Shown here piece after piece: positions 12,089-23,103 of a DNA stretch of 64,000 nt (positions within the stretch are counted from its first letter, which is position 1; each line of letters opens with the position of its first letter). The DNA is from Taiwanofungus camphoratus (taxonomy: Eukaryota; Basidiomycota; Agaricomycetes; Polyporales; Taiwanofungaceae), in NCBI GenBank assembly GCA_003999685.1, contig CP021223.1, positions 248,001-312,000 of the forward strand, read 5' to 3'. Both the position numbers and the translations under genes were made by a program. The notes beneath the pieces were generated by a model. The model was given only the letters and a program-made list of their open reading frames with translations. It was not told the DNA's origin and searched no databases.

Positions 12089-15000
12089 TCATTTCTGATC
12101 AGTTGTCTGCCATTCCAAGAATTCTTCGTGTAACGTTTTCTGCGAGGTCCATTCCCTCTGGACCTTTTTCCCATGATTCTTACTCAGCTCTTTACCCTCA
12201 CTGTCAGTGAGCGGCAGCCCGTTTTCATCCCAACTTGTATATGTCCCCTCTAGCACATGAGGGGGTTTGAACATATCCTGCGGTGCTGTGCGGCCCCTTT
12301 CAAGTTTCTGCTGTCGTTTTTGACGTTTAGCCTCAATCTCTGCGGCTTTTTTTGCAGCCTTTGCCTCTGCTATTGCGCGCTTTTCGTCACGAGCTTTGAT
12401 CAGACTTGCAGGAGAGACGAGCTTGACCAAAGCTTTGCCATCTAGGAACAGGACGGATTACGCCCGGAACATATTACGAACCGATGAATTGTCCCAGAGT
12501 CGTTTGCTCACCGTCTTGATCATCCAAGGCTACGCCTAGTGGTACCAAATCGACGTCCCGGAGTTTGTCTGATAGTGACAAAATATCCCCCAGAGCTCCG
12601 TCACCTTTTTCGATGGCAAGTTTTCGCACACCATCACGGAATGAAGATAGCGTTCGGAGATAAGGCATGAGAATCTCTTCTCGCTGTAACGATCTCATCA
12701 GTCACCGAAGTCTAAATGACACAGCTGGCCAACGTGGTCAGCACGTACGTTCACACTGCCTTCTCCCGCATTTTGTTCCTGACCCCAACCGATCTCCGAG
12801 GTCTCTCCCTCCCCCAAACCAAACATACGAAGCATTTGACCCACCCAGCGTGCTATTCTTTCCACGACGCTGATGTCCAGATCCTTGCTACGGATATTGA
12901 TATAAACATTCGTTCGCGATACTAGCTCGCGCAGGACATTGAGTGCCTCGGGCGTGTTGAATGAATCACAAAGGGTGACACGAAATGCATCTTGACTCTG
13001 GTGAAAGCTTGTCGACGCGAGATAAATTTAAGTGTAGCATGAATTAGGAATTTGAACTTACCTATCGGTTAGCTCGCGCTCCGCATCACGATATCGATTT
13101 GTGCCATCTAACCGAGGACCCTCCGCTTGTGCTTGGCTGACAAGGGCTTTGACTGTAGTGAAAAAGTTCTGCAAACGTCAGATTAGCATGATCGTGTTGT
13201 TCATATAAGCAGGCAAGTGTAATGGTTCATTTACATTGAAAGTCGCCTCAAGGTTCCGCACTTCGCCCGTCATAAGTGACTCCGAGAAGTCAACTTTTGC
13301 ATTCCAAAGCTGCGTTAAGAAAGCAAGGCGCAATTGTCGGGGGGTATACTTCCGGAGTATCTCCTAACAAGTGGAAAACCGAAGTCAGAAGAGAACAGCA
13401 CAGAAGGAAACAAGCTGACATCGATGGTAATAAAATTTTTCAGAGACTTGCTCATCTTGAGCCCTTCAATGTGCAAGTGTCCGGTGTGAATGAAGTAATT
13501 CACCCAAGCCTGGCAGTCATGGTAAGCCTGGCAGGACGTTGATTAGTCTCATTCCTTCATAATCACTGCCTCTGCTTACTTCTGACTGAGCCATCTCGTT
13601 GTCGTGATGTGGGAACGCCAGATCTATACCTCCCGAATGAATATCCATGCTGTCACCAAAGATTGCAGACGCCATTACGGAGCACTCAATGTGCCAACCT
13701 GGGCGTCCCGGACCCCACGGTGAGGGCCAAGACGGCTCTCCGGGCTTCGATGCCTTCCACAATGCGAAGTCGGCTGCTGACCGACGTCCTGTCGCGGCAG
13801 ATAATGCCCCTAATGATAATAGTGTGAGCTGTGCATGAACAGCCATTCCTATTTCCGAATAACCTACCTTCACCCTCTTCTAGTAGCTCTCTGTTTCCCT
13901 TGCTCCAGGGTTCCAGCTTAGCATAGTCGTGCCTGTCTGCTTTGTCAAATGCTCGAGTATCGAAGTACACGCTCCCATCAACGGCATATCCGTATCCGTT
14001 CTGCACGATCCGCTCCACGAATGACACGATTTCTGGCACGTACTCTGTCACACGAGTGAGAGTATCCGGGTCGCGTACGCGCAGCCGATGCATATCTCTG
14101 AAAAACTCTTTCTCCCAGTAGGCAGACAAGGAACGAAAGATCGAGTGATCGGTCACAGTGCTACCATGCTGTGTAAAGTGGACATGAGAGATTTGTAAAA
14201 GAATATCAACAGGCTTACTTGTTTATCCAACGAAATGGCGAGGATGTCTTTAGATTCGTCTATCAATGCGTGCGCAACTCCTTGCCCCGTTTCACCGGTG
14301 TTCAGTAACCGCTCCGCAACACCCAACGCATTGTATGTACGATTCTGAGTTCAACGCATGAGTCTATGGGTGAATACATATTGGTGCAGACATACCGCGG
14401 CAGAATAATGCATCTCAAACTTCTCATCTCTCCTCAAACATTCTTGTTTCCATGCCATGTCCTGGAAACACTCTACCAGGTGTGGCCAAACTTCTTTTTG
14501 CTCTCCTTTATTTGAGCGTTCCGCTTCGGGCAAGCCCTTGCCGACTTTGGTTGCTACATAGTCAACCCATGCTGTCTGCACCTGTTCGACGAGCTCCGGC
14601 GACAAGGCTGCTGTCTCTGAACGGAACTTATCTACCAGATACGTTTGTCGCGCGCGAAGTATAATCTGTCAAAGATGGAAAGTTAGCTGATTGCCGTAGA
14701 TCACATATTGGAACATATACTTTGTCATCGATGTCGGTGATATTTATCACAAAGTGGACATCATAGCCAAAGTAATCCGTCATGATTCGCCGCAGGACAT
14801 CCTGAGTCACGTAGTTTCTAGACATAGTCGAGATCATACCACTGAGCTGCAAACTAAAACACTCACCTTGCATGCCCCATGTGCGATGAGTCGTATACCG
14901 TAGGTCCGCAATTGTACCACTTAACATGCCGCCCGTTGCTTGCAACAAATTCAGTCTGCAGCGCACAGTTTCAGCTCGAGGACTGACTGTGTAAGATGGA

Positions 15001-15107
15001 GTCTAACCGGAACGAACTTTAGTTCGTGTAAGTGAGTTGTAGACTTTCAGGACAGGTTCCTCGGCTTTCCTAGTTGGAAGAGTCCACGGAGGTTGCTGGA
15101 CAGCCAT
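12089..15107 (-). CDS. Cysteinyl-tRNA synthetase
   Basis: Class I aminoacyl-tRNA synthetase that charges tRNA-Cys. I trace 13 exons: 15107-15018, 14955-14867, 14817-14721, 14665-14396, 14344-14219, 14168-13868, 13809-13580, 13527-13420, 13363-13235, 13168-13062, 13007-12755, 12683-12512 and 12441-12089, about 774 residues. Visible signatures are [18 protein letters not shown] (zinc cysteine and the HIGH-like HMGH), the zinc-site segment [10 protein letters not shown], and [11 protein letters not shown] (KMSKS). The C-terminal tail is rich in Lys, Ala and Glu and coiled-coil-like, as in eukaryotic forms. The frame stays open upstream of Met 15105-15107 to another ATG at 15210-15212, adding 35 residues rich in Arg, Leu and Ser with few acidic residues, a likely mitochondrial presequence. 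The donor of exon 11 could be 12755 or 12749. Confidence 0.93.
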
Positions 15108-15212
15108 GGAAGAGCAGTTAGCCACGCGTAGCGAAAGCGGAACAAAGCGATGTCTTTGAAGAGGACGACGAAGGGGATTGAACAATAATGAGATGCTGCA
15201 CAGCATCCACAC

Positions 15213-15934
15213 CTATCTGTAGCGGATGACTCGAAACCTTGACTGGAAGGCCGCCTCGGTACAAAGCGCACGGTCACGCAACTTTCGCCCGCGTGAGCTA
15301 AACTCACGCGTCCTAGCAAGGAAGATACTTATCCACCTACAATCATATATATCTCGAGATTGAAATTCGATAAGAGACATCAGGGCATTTATATAGAAAG
15401 AATTGATGTTATTGCGCTGGCACATACTTAGTGATATTATCTCAAAGCCTGTATATTTTGTAGGATATTGAGAAACGGCTGTTATATGTAGTAATATCCA
15501 AGACCAAAATTGAATATTGATTGCGCAGCGAACGAATCCGGTGTAGGAGGCCAGGAATATTATAAACACTGACAGGGTACGACTCTTGTGCGACAACGGT
15601 GGCTACTCTTACCGCACGCAAATCATATCTGAAACTAGCAGAATTACAAAGGTATAGCGCTAGTAGCAATAGCTGGCATATGACGTGCAAGCTGGAGTAA
15701 TGTCCGGGCCAGCATGTATATCATGTAGGACTGACAGAGATTATTCTCGCCTCACCTTGTCATGGAGACTGCCCGCAGAGAACCTGTTGTTGCTATAGTT
15801 GTTACCGGACTGATTCAGATTGTCTACGAACAAATCGTCGTTGATGGCATGGCTAGCGGCCATTGTTGCAGGCGCCCTCGTCGCCTTCGATATGCTAGCG
15901 TCGGAGCTAGTTGTAGCAAGCGTTTGAACAACCG
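15213..15934. other. Intergenic
   Basis: AT-richer sequence between the synthetase and the next minus-strand coding-like region. It presumably contains the synthetase promoter; no other feature is visible. Confidence 0.4.
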
Positions 15935-18060
15935 TCATGAATACAGACTGGTTGGCTGCGAGCCTTCTTCCCACTCGCGGAAGATGCGGACGACCTCGGG
16001 ATGGACAGGAACTGAATGTACTTGAATGTATAGCGGGCTCAGGACCTTATTCTTCACGCTCGTGCATCCCCGTAAGGTGTAAATGTTCTACACTGTCGAA
16101 GCTTATTAGACTATCTGCTTAAAATAGGGTGATGTTACGTACGGAAGGGGGCGTCTAGCTGGACGTCGAATGAGGGAAATGCGCCAGAAGACGCATCTTC
16201 CAATTGAACCTAAGAATGCCGCCGAGACGTCAGTGTCATATGCTACGTATCATTGATGTAAATGGCACAGCGTACCGTTCAAACACGTTACGACGTACCC
16301 TAGAGAGTTTCCCCCACATCAGACGCAGCAAGGGCTACTGCTACCAGCCAATTTTAACGGTCACGCTGATCTCGGTACATCATGGAGGCAGTAGCTTTGC
16401 GAATACATCACTCCTTCATTAGATCCGTAGACTGTGTCGGCATCATTCTCGGGTACAACAATCCAAGGCTCGGTTGCCACTACCTTCGCAATGCTCTTGT
16501 CTAAGGGTGCATTGTAAACGAAGGATGTCATTGAAGATGGCTTTGTCATTTGCTGAAATGCTATCGATGCGGAATGCATTCCTGGAAGTAGGGAAATCTG
16601 AGACTGATAAATTGATCTTGGTGAAAACCTAGGATGCCAGCAAGCTCAAGCTGTGCGGCGGCAAGAACTGAGGCAAGGTCGATGGTCTCTCCAAATATCA
16701 AGAACCCGCCAAAGCCAAAACTCTCGCAGAACTCTATCCGGAAGAGACAACAGAGCCTAGCAAATGACTTAGCAGATTTTTCTGCGCGTCTGAAAGGGTC
16801 CAGCACCCAATGGGCCGTACTCTAGACCAGATTCAACGGAGTCGGTGGTGTGTCCTAACCCGAGTCAATCATAAGCGCTGCTCTAGCAGTCCGTAGAGCG
16901 CCCACTGATACCATTGATATCAAACCTGGAAACAAGGAAAGCCATGTGCGACTACAGTGAGTGAACATGTGGTACAAAGAACGCACGGAAGGTCTAGTTC
17001 TGTAAGCCTACTCCCGCGATTGCCACGTCGCCTGGAGAATCGGTCTTAGGGTGCAAATTTTCACGACGATACAATAAGTTTTGGATACGAATTCAAGCAT
17101 ATCAGAGATGGGAGCGAGAAACCGAAATCGATGGAGTCAGTTTTACCGGTTCGGAGACGCTGCGTGTGACTCACAAATCGGCCCTACATGTTCTCCATAA
17201 GTCCTAGCAGCTCAAGAAAATAAGCGTTGACAGACAGACTTATGCTTTTGAGTCCAGTATTATTGCCTATTTCGCCTCGCGACTGAATTTCGAGGAAGAA
17301 CTCTGTCTGATTGGCGTTTGTGGACACGATCTGATTTGTAAAGGCAGTGACATCGCGCCCTCAGATCTGGGGTAGTATGTAAGATGAAAGAAGTGATACC
17401 TGGGACTGGGAACGAGGAACTAAGAAAGTATGAGGGCACTCAGCCGCGTGACCTGATCATGATGAAGTCCATGTTGGAAATTATGGGAGACGAGGTGATT
17501 CGACATTCATTTTCCTGACCACAAGTGGCGGCTGCTCCCTCCTCGCCCACTGGCTCATGTAGCTGAGACTAGAATTTAAATCACAAACATGATGCATGAT
17601 GGCTGCGAATGAATTCAGCAATCACGGCGACTCCGCCTAGGCCGGTGCCTGTCTTCAAAACATTGCTAACCCCGTATATGGTAATTTCCAACACCGATTG
17701 TTATTACGATCGTGGTGATCGCACATGGAATTCACGTGGCCATGGACGTATTAGGTAAGTCACCAACGACTGTAACTTACTGAGCTTCTGTCGTGTCAAA
17801 GCAAATGCACCTCGAAATACGGGGCGACTGCAGGACCGTCTTTTGGGCCTGGAATACCCTGACATCCACGACAACATGGCGGTCGTAATTACCAGTATAA
17901 AAATTTAGCTTACCTACCGAACCCTCACCGACCAAAGTCAACCGGCGGTACTTGATGCAGACTTCTCAATTCTGACATATGGGCGCTGGTGCTAGTGGGA
18001 CTTCGCAATCAAGATTAAGTCAAGGATTAATACATGGACGGGGCTCGTAGCATTTTGAAG
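15935..18060 (-). CDS. Unrecognised multi-exon gene or remnant
   Basis: Many minus-strand pieces read like one protein, in order: 18.0-17.8 kb (RRLTLVGEGSVGKLNFYTGN), 17.7-17.6 kb (SNVLKTGTGLGGVAVIAEF), 17.36-17.19 kb (QTEFFLEIQSRGEIGNN), 17.08-17.0 kb (KTDSPGDVAIAGVG), 16.85-16.8 kb (LEYGPLGAGPFQT), 16.73-16.63 kb (GETIDLASVLAAAQLELAG) joined by a GT-AG intron to 16.58-16.4 kb, then 16.22-16.16 kb, and a terminal stretch ending at 15,935 (VHPEVVRIFREWEEG, stop). I could not join every exon, assign a start or name the family. It may be a secreted or enzymatic protein; some joins may have decayed. Confidence 0.35.
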
Positions 18061-19138
18061 TATCCACTGACATTGCCGAATACAGACGCCCACTTCTAGG
18101 CTTAATCAACAGAGGACATATTCTGGGAATGGTCCTGTAATGGTTCGAAATCTAGTATTCGTCGCAAAGATACGGAGGCAATTGTCCGCGAAAGGGACCG
18201 TCTTTGTCTTCGCAACAATCTGAACGGAACTGTCAAGGTGCAAATCTGATGAGCGCGATACCTGCTTCTCCACGAGTCTTTGAAATGCTAGTCCCTTCTC
18301 TGATTGCCATCCTAGTTCCACAGAGCCCCGAAGGAAGCGCAGGCTGCGCCGCGTCACGTACCCCGTTACAGGTTTATCTGGGCATATTCCTTACTCGCCA
18401 CGTCCAATCGCGCTGGGGGGGTTGGCATATTCGAGTTCGTGCGTGGGCAGTCAGCAGGCAACTCAGAAGTAGTTACGATCCGGGTACTCGCGACGAACAG
18501 AGAGGATTCCATGCTTCGTTGATAAACCAGTCACTCCGCAGTGATTGATTGCATCCCATCAGAACATGCAAATGCACCAGGCCGGCGCAGAATGTTCCCT
18601 GTAGAGTGGATTCACTTGGATCTCGCGATGCCATGCGAACGTGAGCGGCTTACATGTACTAATTGACAAGGCTGGGCGCAACGAAGGCGTGCATAATTGC
18701 TTTAGTGCTGTGGGGCGTCGGGGTTGTTGTCGGGAACGCGGATCAATCAATAACCGCAACTCCGAGAAGCCTTAGGCACGACGTCGAGCTTCATGAAGAA
18801 GATCAACGATGGTGTCTAACCTCACTGGTGGTAGCTCTGAACAGCGTTCTCGTCACTCGGACTGTCTGGCTACTGGCTATTTCAGCTGGAATTCGCACGA
18901 AGCGGTATGGAACTGCACGTTGACGACTAATTCGTTGACTGTATTGCTGCATTGAATCTTGAGAAGCGGTATGCGTGCCGACGAAGCTACATACAGACAC
19001 CCCGGAACTGCGATAGGCGGACGTCCACAATCAGACATTCAGTTCACCGTTAGGAGTCCCTTGCGAATTGCGATATCACAATATTAGTGGTTCTCATTGG
19101 TCCATTACTGTCTTTTACCGTCCGAGTGCCAGGAACAT
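18061..19138. other. Intergenic, nothing recognised
   Basis: No coherent exon chain is visible. The 3' part is presumably the promoter of WOPR gene B. Confidence 0.4.
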
Positions 19139-19148
19139 GATAAACTTC
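19139..19148 (+). promoter_or_regulatory. GATAAACTTC element upstream of WOPR gene B
   Basis: A diverged version (8 of 10) of the GATAAAGTTT site found upstream of genes A and C, 270 bases before the gene B start. A GTACGT palindrome follows at 19168-19173. The function is inferred only from shared position and sequence. Confidence 0.25.
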
Positions 19149-19417
19149 TCTTCTTCATACCTGTGCCGTACGTTTGCCGCGGGTTCTACGATCAAATACT
19201 GCCACTAGCTTGCATGCGATTAGGGTGGCATTTCTCTATAAGGTAAAGATCACGTTCTGACTGTCTGTAGGAGCATCAACTGTGCCCTGCAGCACGCCGG
19301 TTCAACTGCCTTCTTCGCCCTGCCTCATTTCCCAGCCACCCACTCCTTATAATCCGTTGGAAGACCGCACTGTCGTCTGTATTTACATGTCTCCCAGAGT
19401 CCGTGTGCAGGGTCACG

Positions 19418-20594
19418 ATGCAGCAGCCGACGTTCACTGGCATTCACATTAGGACGGTTGCGGATGCGCACGTCATCTTCCACGCCGTCACTTTCGGTCT
19501 ACTTCACATGGTCTCTAGACGGCTCGGTCCTGAAGAGAGACAGTTCATCCAGTCGGGCTCGGTTTTCATCTGGGAGGAACGGCCTCCTCTTGCGGAGGCT
19601 AATGGCGTACGTACACGATTTGACGATGTCCCCGCACGTGGATCTGATCTGGTGCTTCTTCGCCTGTTGTTGGACAGGCTGGAATAACTCGGTGGACTGA
19701 CGGCAGGCGCTGGGGCCCTTCCAGAGTTCGCGACGTGAGCGTGCTTTTTCTCGCAGCAGGAGCTTGAGCCTGACCGCGTCGGCAGGAATTTCTTTTCTAT
19801 CAGGAGAAACTCCCGGAGTTTGAGGCAGACGCTGAGACGACATCTCTTATGTATGTGTCCTCTTCTGTGATAGAATCCAGCCACACTGTGTAGCTTGTTG
19901 CTGATCGAGTCTGGACCTTGTGCAATTCCCCCCGGCATACCTTGATGCGGCAGCCTCGGCAGCCGCTTAGTGAAGCAAACGTACTCTGCGTTTGTCAACA
20001 CACCCCATGGCCGGCGGAAGTGGCACCTAGGTCAGCTGCCTGTCTATTCCTTTCAAGCTTTAGGCTCACCTTGAGGACCGCGCGCGACCTGCAGTGGCAT
20101 ATTTCACCCGAGAGACGCTGGGGGCTCTCCTGACCATCGACCATATTCCAGGGCTAGCCGCCCTTCGGGATGACATCCGAGAAGGCCAGTATTTGACAGC
20201 ACGAACGTCAAAGGCGCGCACCCGCAACGAGCATGCAGGCGAGGAACAGGATAGCGGCAGCGCCGAATTCTCACAGCGTCCGCGCTATTCACCCAGCCCG
20301 TCGCCTCCTGCCCCTCGCGGGGACGGGACCCCGCACACTCCTGGCTGCCCCGAGACGGCAGTCCCTGATTTCACGTCTGCTCCTTTTGCAGGCCCGGTCG
20401 GGGGGACAGACGCCGCCGAGTCCGCGGCCCGTCTCCCCGACCCGCACCAAGCACAGTCGCTGGCGCTGCGCGAGCGGACTGCTTCCCAAGACCTGGCGCC
20501 TCTTGTCTATCTTCGGATGCACCCCTACCCGCCTCGCCACCCGATCGACAGCGTTGCGCTGCGATCACTTGATTGCAGCATGAGGATATTCTGA
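19418..20594 (+). CDS. WOPR-domain (Gti1/Pac2) regulator B
   Basis: Second predicted Wor1/Pac2-family transcription regulator. The model is join(19418..19606,19678..19734,19786..19850,19954..20030,20095..20594), 295 residues with phases in agreement. WOPR pieces in order: MQQPTFTGIHIR and VFIWEERPPL; RWTDGRRWGPSRVRD; EFLFYQEKLPEFEA; VKQTYSAFVNTPHGRRKWHL; AYFTRETLGALLTIDHIPG and YLTARTSKA. One extra intron (19607-19677) splits the first WOPR half compared with A and C. The tail ends APLVYLRMHPYPPRHPIDS, the motif shared with A and C. The region between domain and tail is rich in Pro and Ser and probably disordered. The gene lies on the same strand as gene C, 2.5 kb upstream of it. Confidence 0.85.
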
Positions 20595-22798
20595 GCGGTC
20601 GCGTGCCCTTGATGTCTATTAGGCTATCGCAGAGCTGTGTACGATTCTATCTCTCCCCGCTCCCACTGTATACGTATACCCCGTTTCCGTGCCGCTTATG
20701 GATAGGTGCTACTTATTCGCAAGGAACGTGCTCCATGACCACGGCGTCGTGTGAGGAGATCGCTTCTGAAAGGGTCTCAATGGTGGCGCTCTGTGGGGTG
20801 CATATGTCATATATTGCCAGATTCCGCTAGCAGCTGGGCCGTCGTTCTCGCCCTGATATCGATGGCATCGCGAAGGGTCCTGCAAGACGTCTTCCTCTGT
20901 CTGAATCATGCACGCCAGCCCAGGCTGCGCCCTAACGCCATTCTCGCGAGCAGCTTCCTCTCCCTCGGATCTACACTCGATGCGTGACATAAGCTTCTCT
21001 GCGGTCCAGGTGCGTCGGTGCGTTTATTCATGGCCCGCGTTCCTATTACAGCACAGAGTGGCCGTGTGGCGAGGACGCTGCGAGGATTCGCGTCCACGTC
21101 AAGAAGGCGGGCAGCACGCGCCAAGCCAGCCATGGCAGGGCGCGGGTGCCCCCGTCCGGCCCTCCGCGCCATTCCTGGCGCACGCCTGGCACCTGGCATC
21201 CGGCCGCGGTGCGCGCACAGGTACCCGCCGAGCCGCTTCCCACTCCACTCTTCGATGCCACGCAGACGCAGACGCGGATGCAGAGCGGGGTGGGGGGGGG
21301 GAACTCGTGAATTGAGCTGAGCACGCCTGGCCGGCCGTCCGTGTGTGGTCGCTCCCAGGCCCTGGCACGCTGGGCACCTGACTGGCGTGATAATACAAAG
21401 CGCACGCATGACTTGGGGTCTGAGTTGCTGGGGTGGAATTCGCTCTTTCGGGACTGCATGGACTGAAGGAGGATGGTGCGGGCCCTGATGGACGCGGCCT
21501 AGACGTCTGTTGCTCAGCGGCGCTGGGTGGGTGGGCCATGCCGTTGTCCAGTGTCCAGTGTGACCGATCGCAGCTGGGATCATGATAGTTGGTATATGAA
21601 GGCAGCCCGCGGCGTGATCAGTCCCTTCATGAAATCAGATCAGAATCTGGGGACGCTAGGCCCGCAGAGGGCTCTGAATCTGGCGTTATGTCCGTGCGAC
21701 AGTCAGCACGGTGCGCGAGATTCGGGCACGCGTGGTGAAGCTGTTTCTTTTATAAGGAAAGTATCGGCATGCCGTGCCGCCGGACGCAATCGATAATGAG
21801 ATCGGGCGATATAAGAGCAAGCAGTAGTATGTATCACTATCTACGACCGAGACGCTATCGCGTGCCGTGCCTACCAGTGTGTGTTTCGTACCGCTCGGAT
21901 TTCCACCGTGCGTTAGACGAACAAGACACAAGACGCCTGGCCTGCGCTCGATATCAGGCAGCCGCGTATCGAAGGCGCCGTCTAGCGTCCACGTTTGCAG
22001 CGTGCCTATCCATCGATCCCGGGAATGGGGTTGAAACGGTGGTTTGAAAAACCGTCTCGCCAAGGGGGGGGGGACGTCGGAGGTCGGCTGGCGACACGTT
22101 TTCTGGTCGCGAGGGCGCATTCTGCGGGTTCTGCGACAGGCGTCAGAGGCGGGGGTCGGGCCCGCCAAGAGGGGGAGGCCGGGTATGTAATGGTGCGGTG
22201 ATGCAGGACGTACAAAGTGGGCAATAGCGTTCCGCCGACCTTTTTCCGCAGCTGGCGCGGCTGCTAGGCGTTGCCGCGAACACACGGCGCGCACCTGATT
22301 TGGGCACGCGAGCACCGGAGAGTAGCCGACGGTAAGTCGGGATGGTCGACAGACGGGTGCACGAGGCTGGGAGGGGGCGGCCAAAGGGGGATGGAGGGCG
22401 AAAGAGGGCTGGAACGAGATGCCCGGGGGGACGGCGCAGATGGCGTCATTGGGCATGCTGGTGTGATTTGATGCCGGCTTGGGGCACACACGCTGCCAGA
22501 CGGGCGAATCGATGATCAGCAGAAACATATCGGGGCACGTCGCACAAGTCGCCTGCTCCGTGTAAGTAGATATGTATATAATGTATCCGTCGATTCATGG
22601 GCCCTAGTCGGGCGCGTGTGCCGGCACGCCGTGAGCTTTTCCATTCGAGGCGCAATACAAAGGCCGGCGTCAGAGGGAGGCAGCTGATGGCAAACAGACC
22701 ACACGGAGGACTGACTGAATGGCGATGGGATGGACGGCGGGTGGCAGAGGCCCCGAGACTCCAGAGACTGGACATGGCAGGGACGATCAGACGTACGT
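20595..22798. other. Long GC-rich intergenic region upstream of WOPR gene C
   Basis: About 2.2 kb without a supported gene. Long open frames exist on both strands, but they overlap each other and have no family motif; they reflect the high GC content. Poly-G runs occur near 21292-21301 and 22064-22072. A long promoter would be in keeping with a heavily regulated transcription factor gene, but that is inference. Confidence 0.45.
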
Positions 22799-22808
22799 GA
22801 TAAAGTTT
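22799..22808 (+). promoter_or_regulatory. GATAAAGTTT element upstream of WOPR gene C
   Basis: The same 10-mer as upstream of gene A, here 296 bases before the start codon and directly after the palindrome GTACGT (22793-22798). It resembles the Wor1 consensus TTAAAGTTT at 8 of 9 positions. Confidence 0.35.
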
Positions 22809-22975
22809 CCTATTATGCGGGTTGTATCGAGATTAGATTGCTCAATGTATCCAGCCTCCCGGGTCGACCGAGAATGGTTAAACTTGCACGCTCCACTCAT
22901 GCCCCAGAATCGCCTCCGAGTCTCTCTCTCTCATCAAATCCCAGAAGCTCAGTCCGCCCGCGCATCGCTATATAA

Positions 22976-23100
22976 CACCCTTCTCGCCCCTCCTCCCGTC
23001 CACTTCCCCCTTTCCGGGCACCTCCAGCCTGCGTTCCCCCCTCTCTCCCCCCCTCCCCCCCTCCCCCCTTCACGCCCACGCCCCACGTTATCTCACGACC
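22976..23100 (+). promoter_or_regulatory. Pyrimidine-rich leader of WOPR gene C
   Basis: The 125 bases before the start codon are almost all C and T, with repeated CCCCCTC and CTCTC runs. CT-rich tracts of this kind mark transcription start regions of many filamentous fungal genes. The ATG follows in the context ACCACCATGC. Confidence 0.45.
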
Positions 23101-23103
23101 ACC

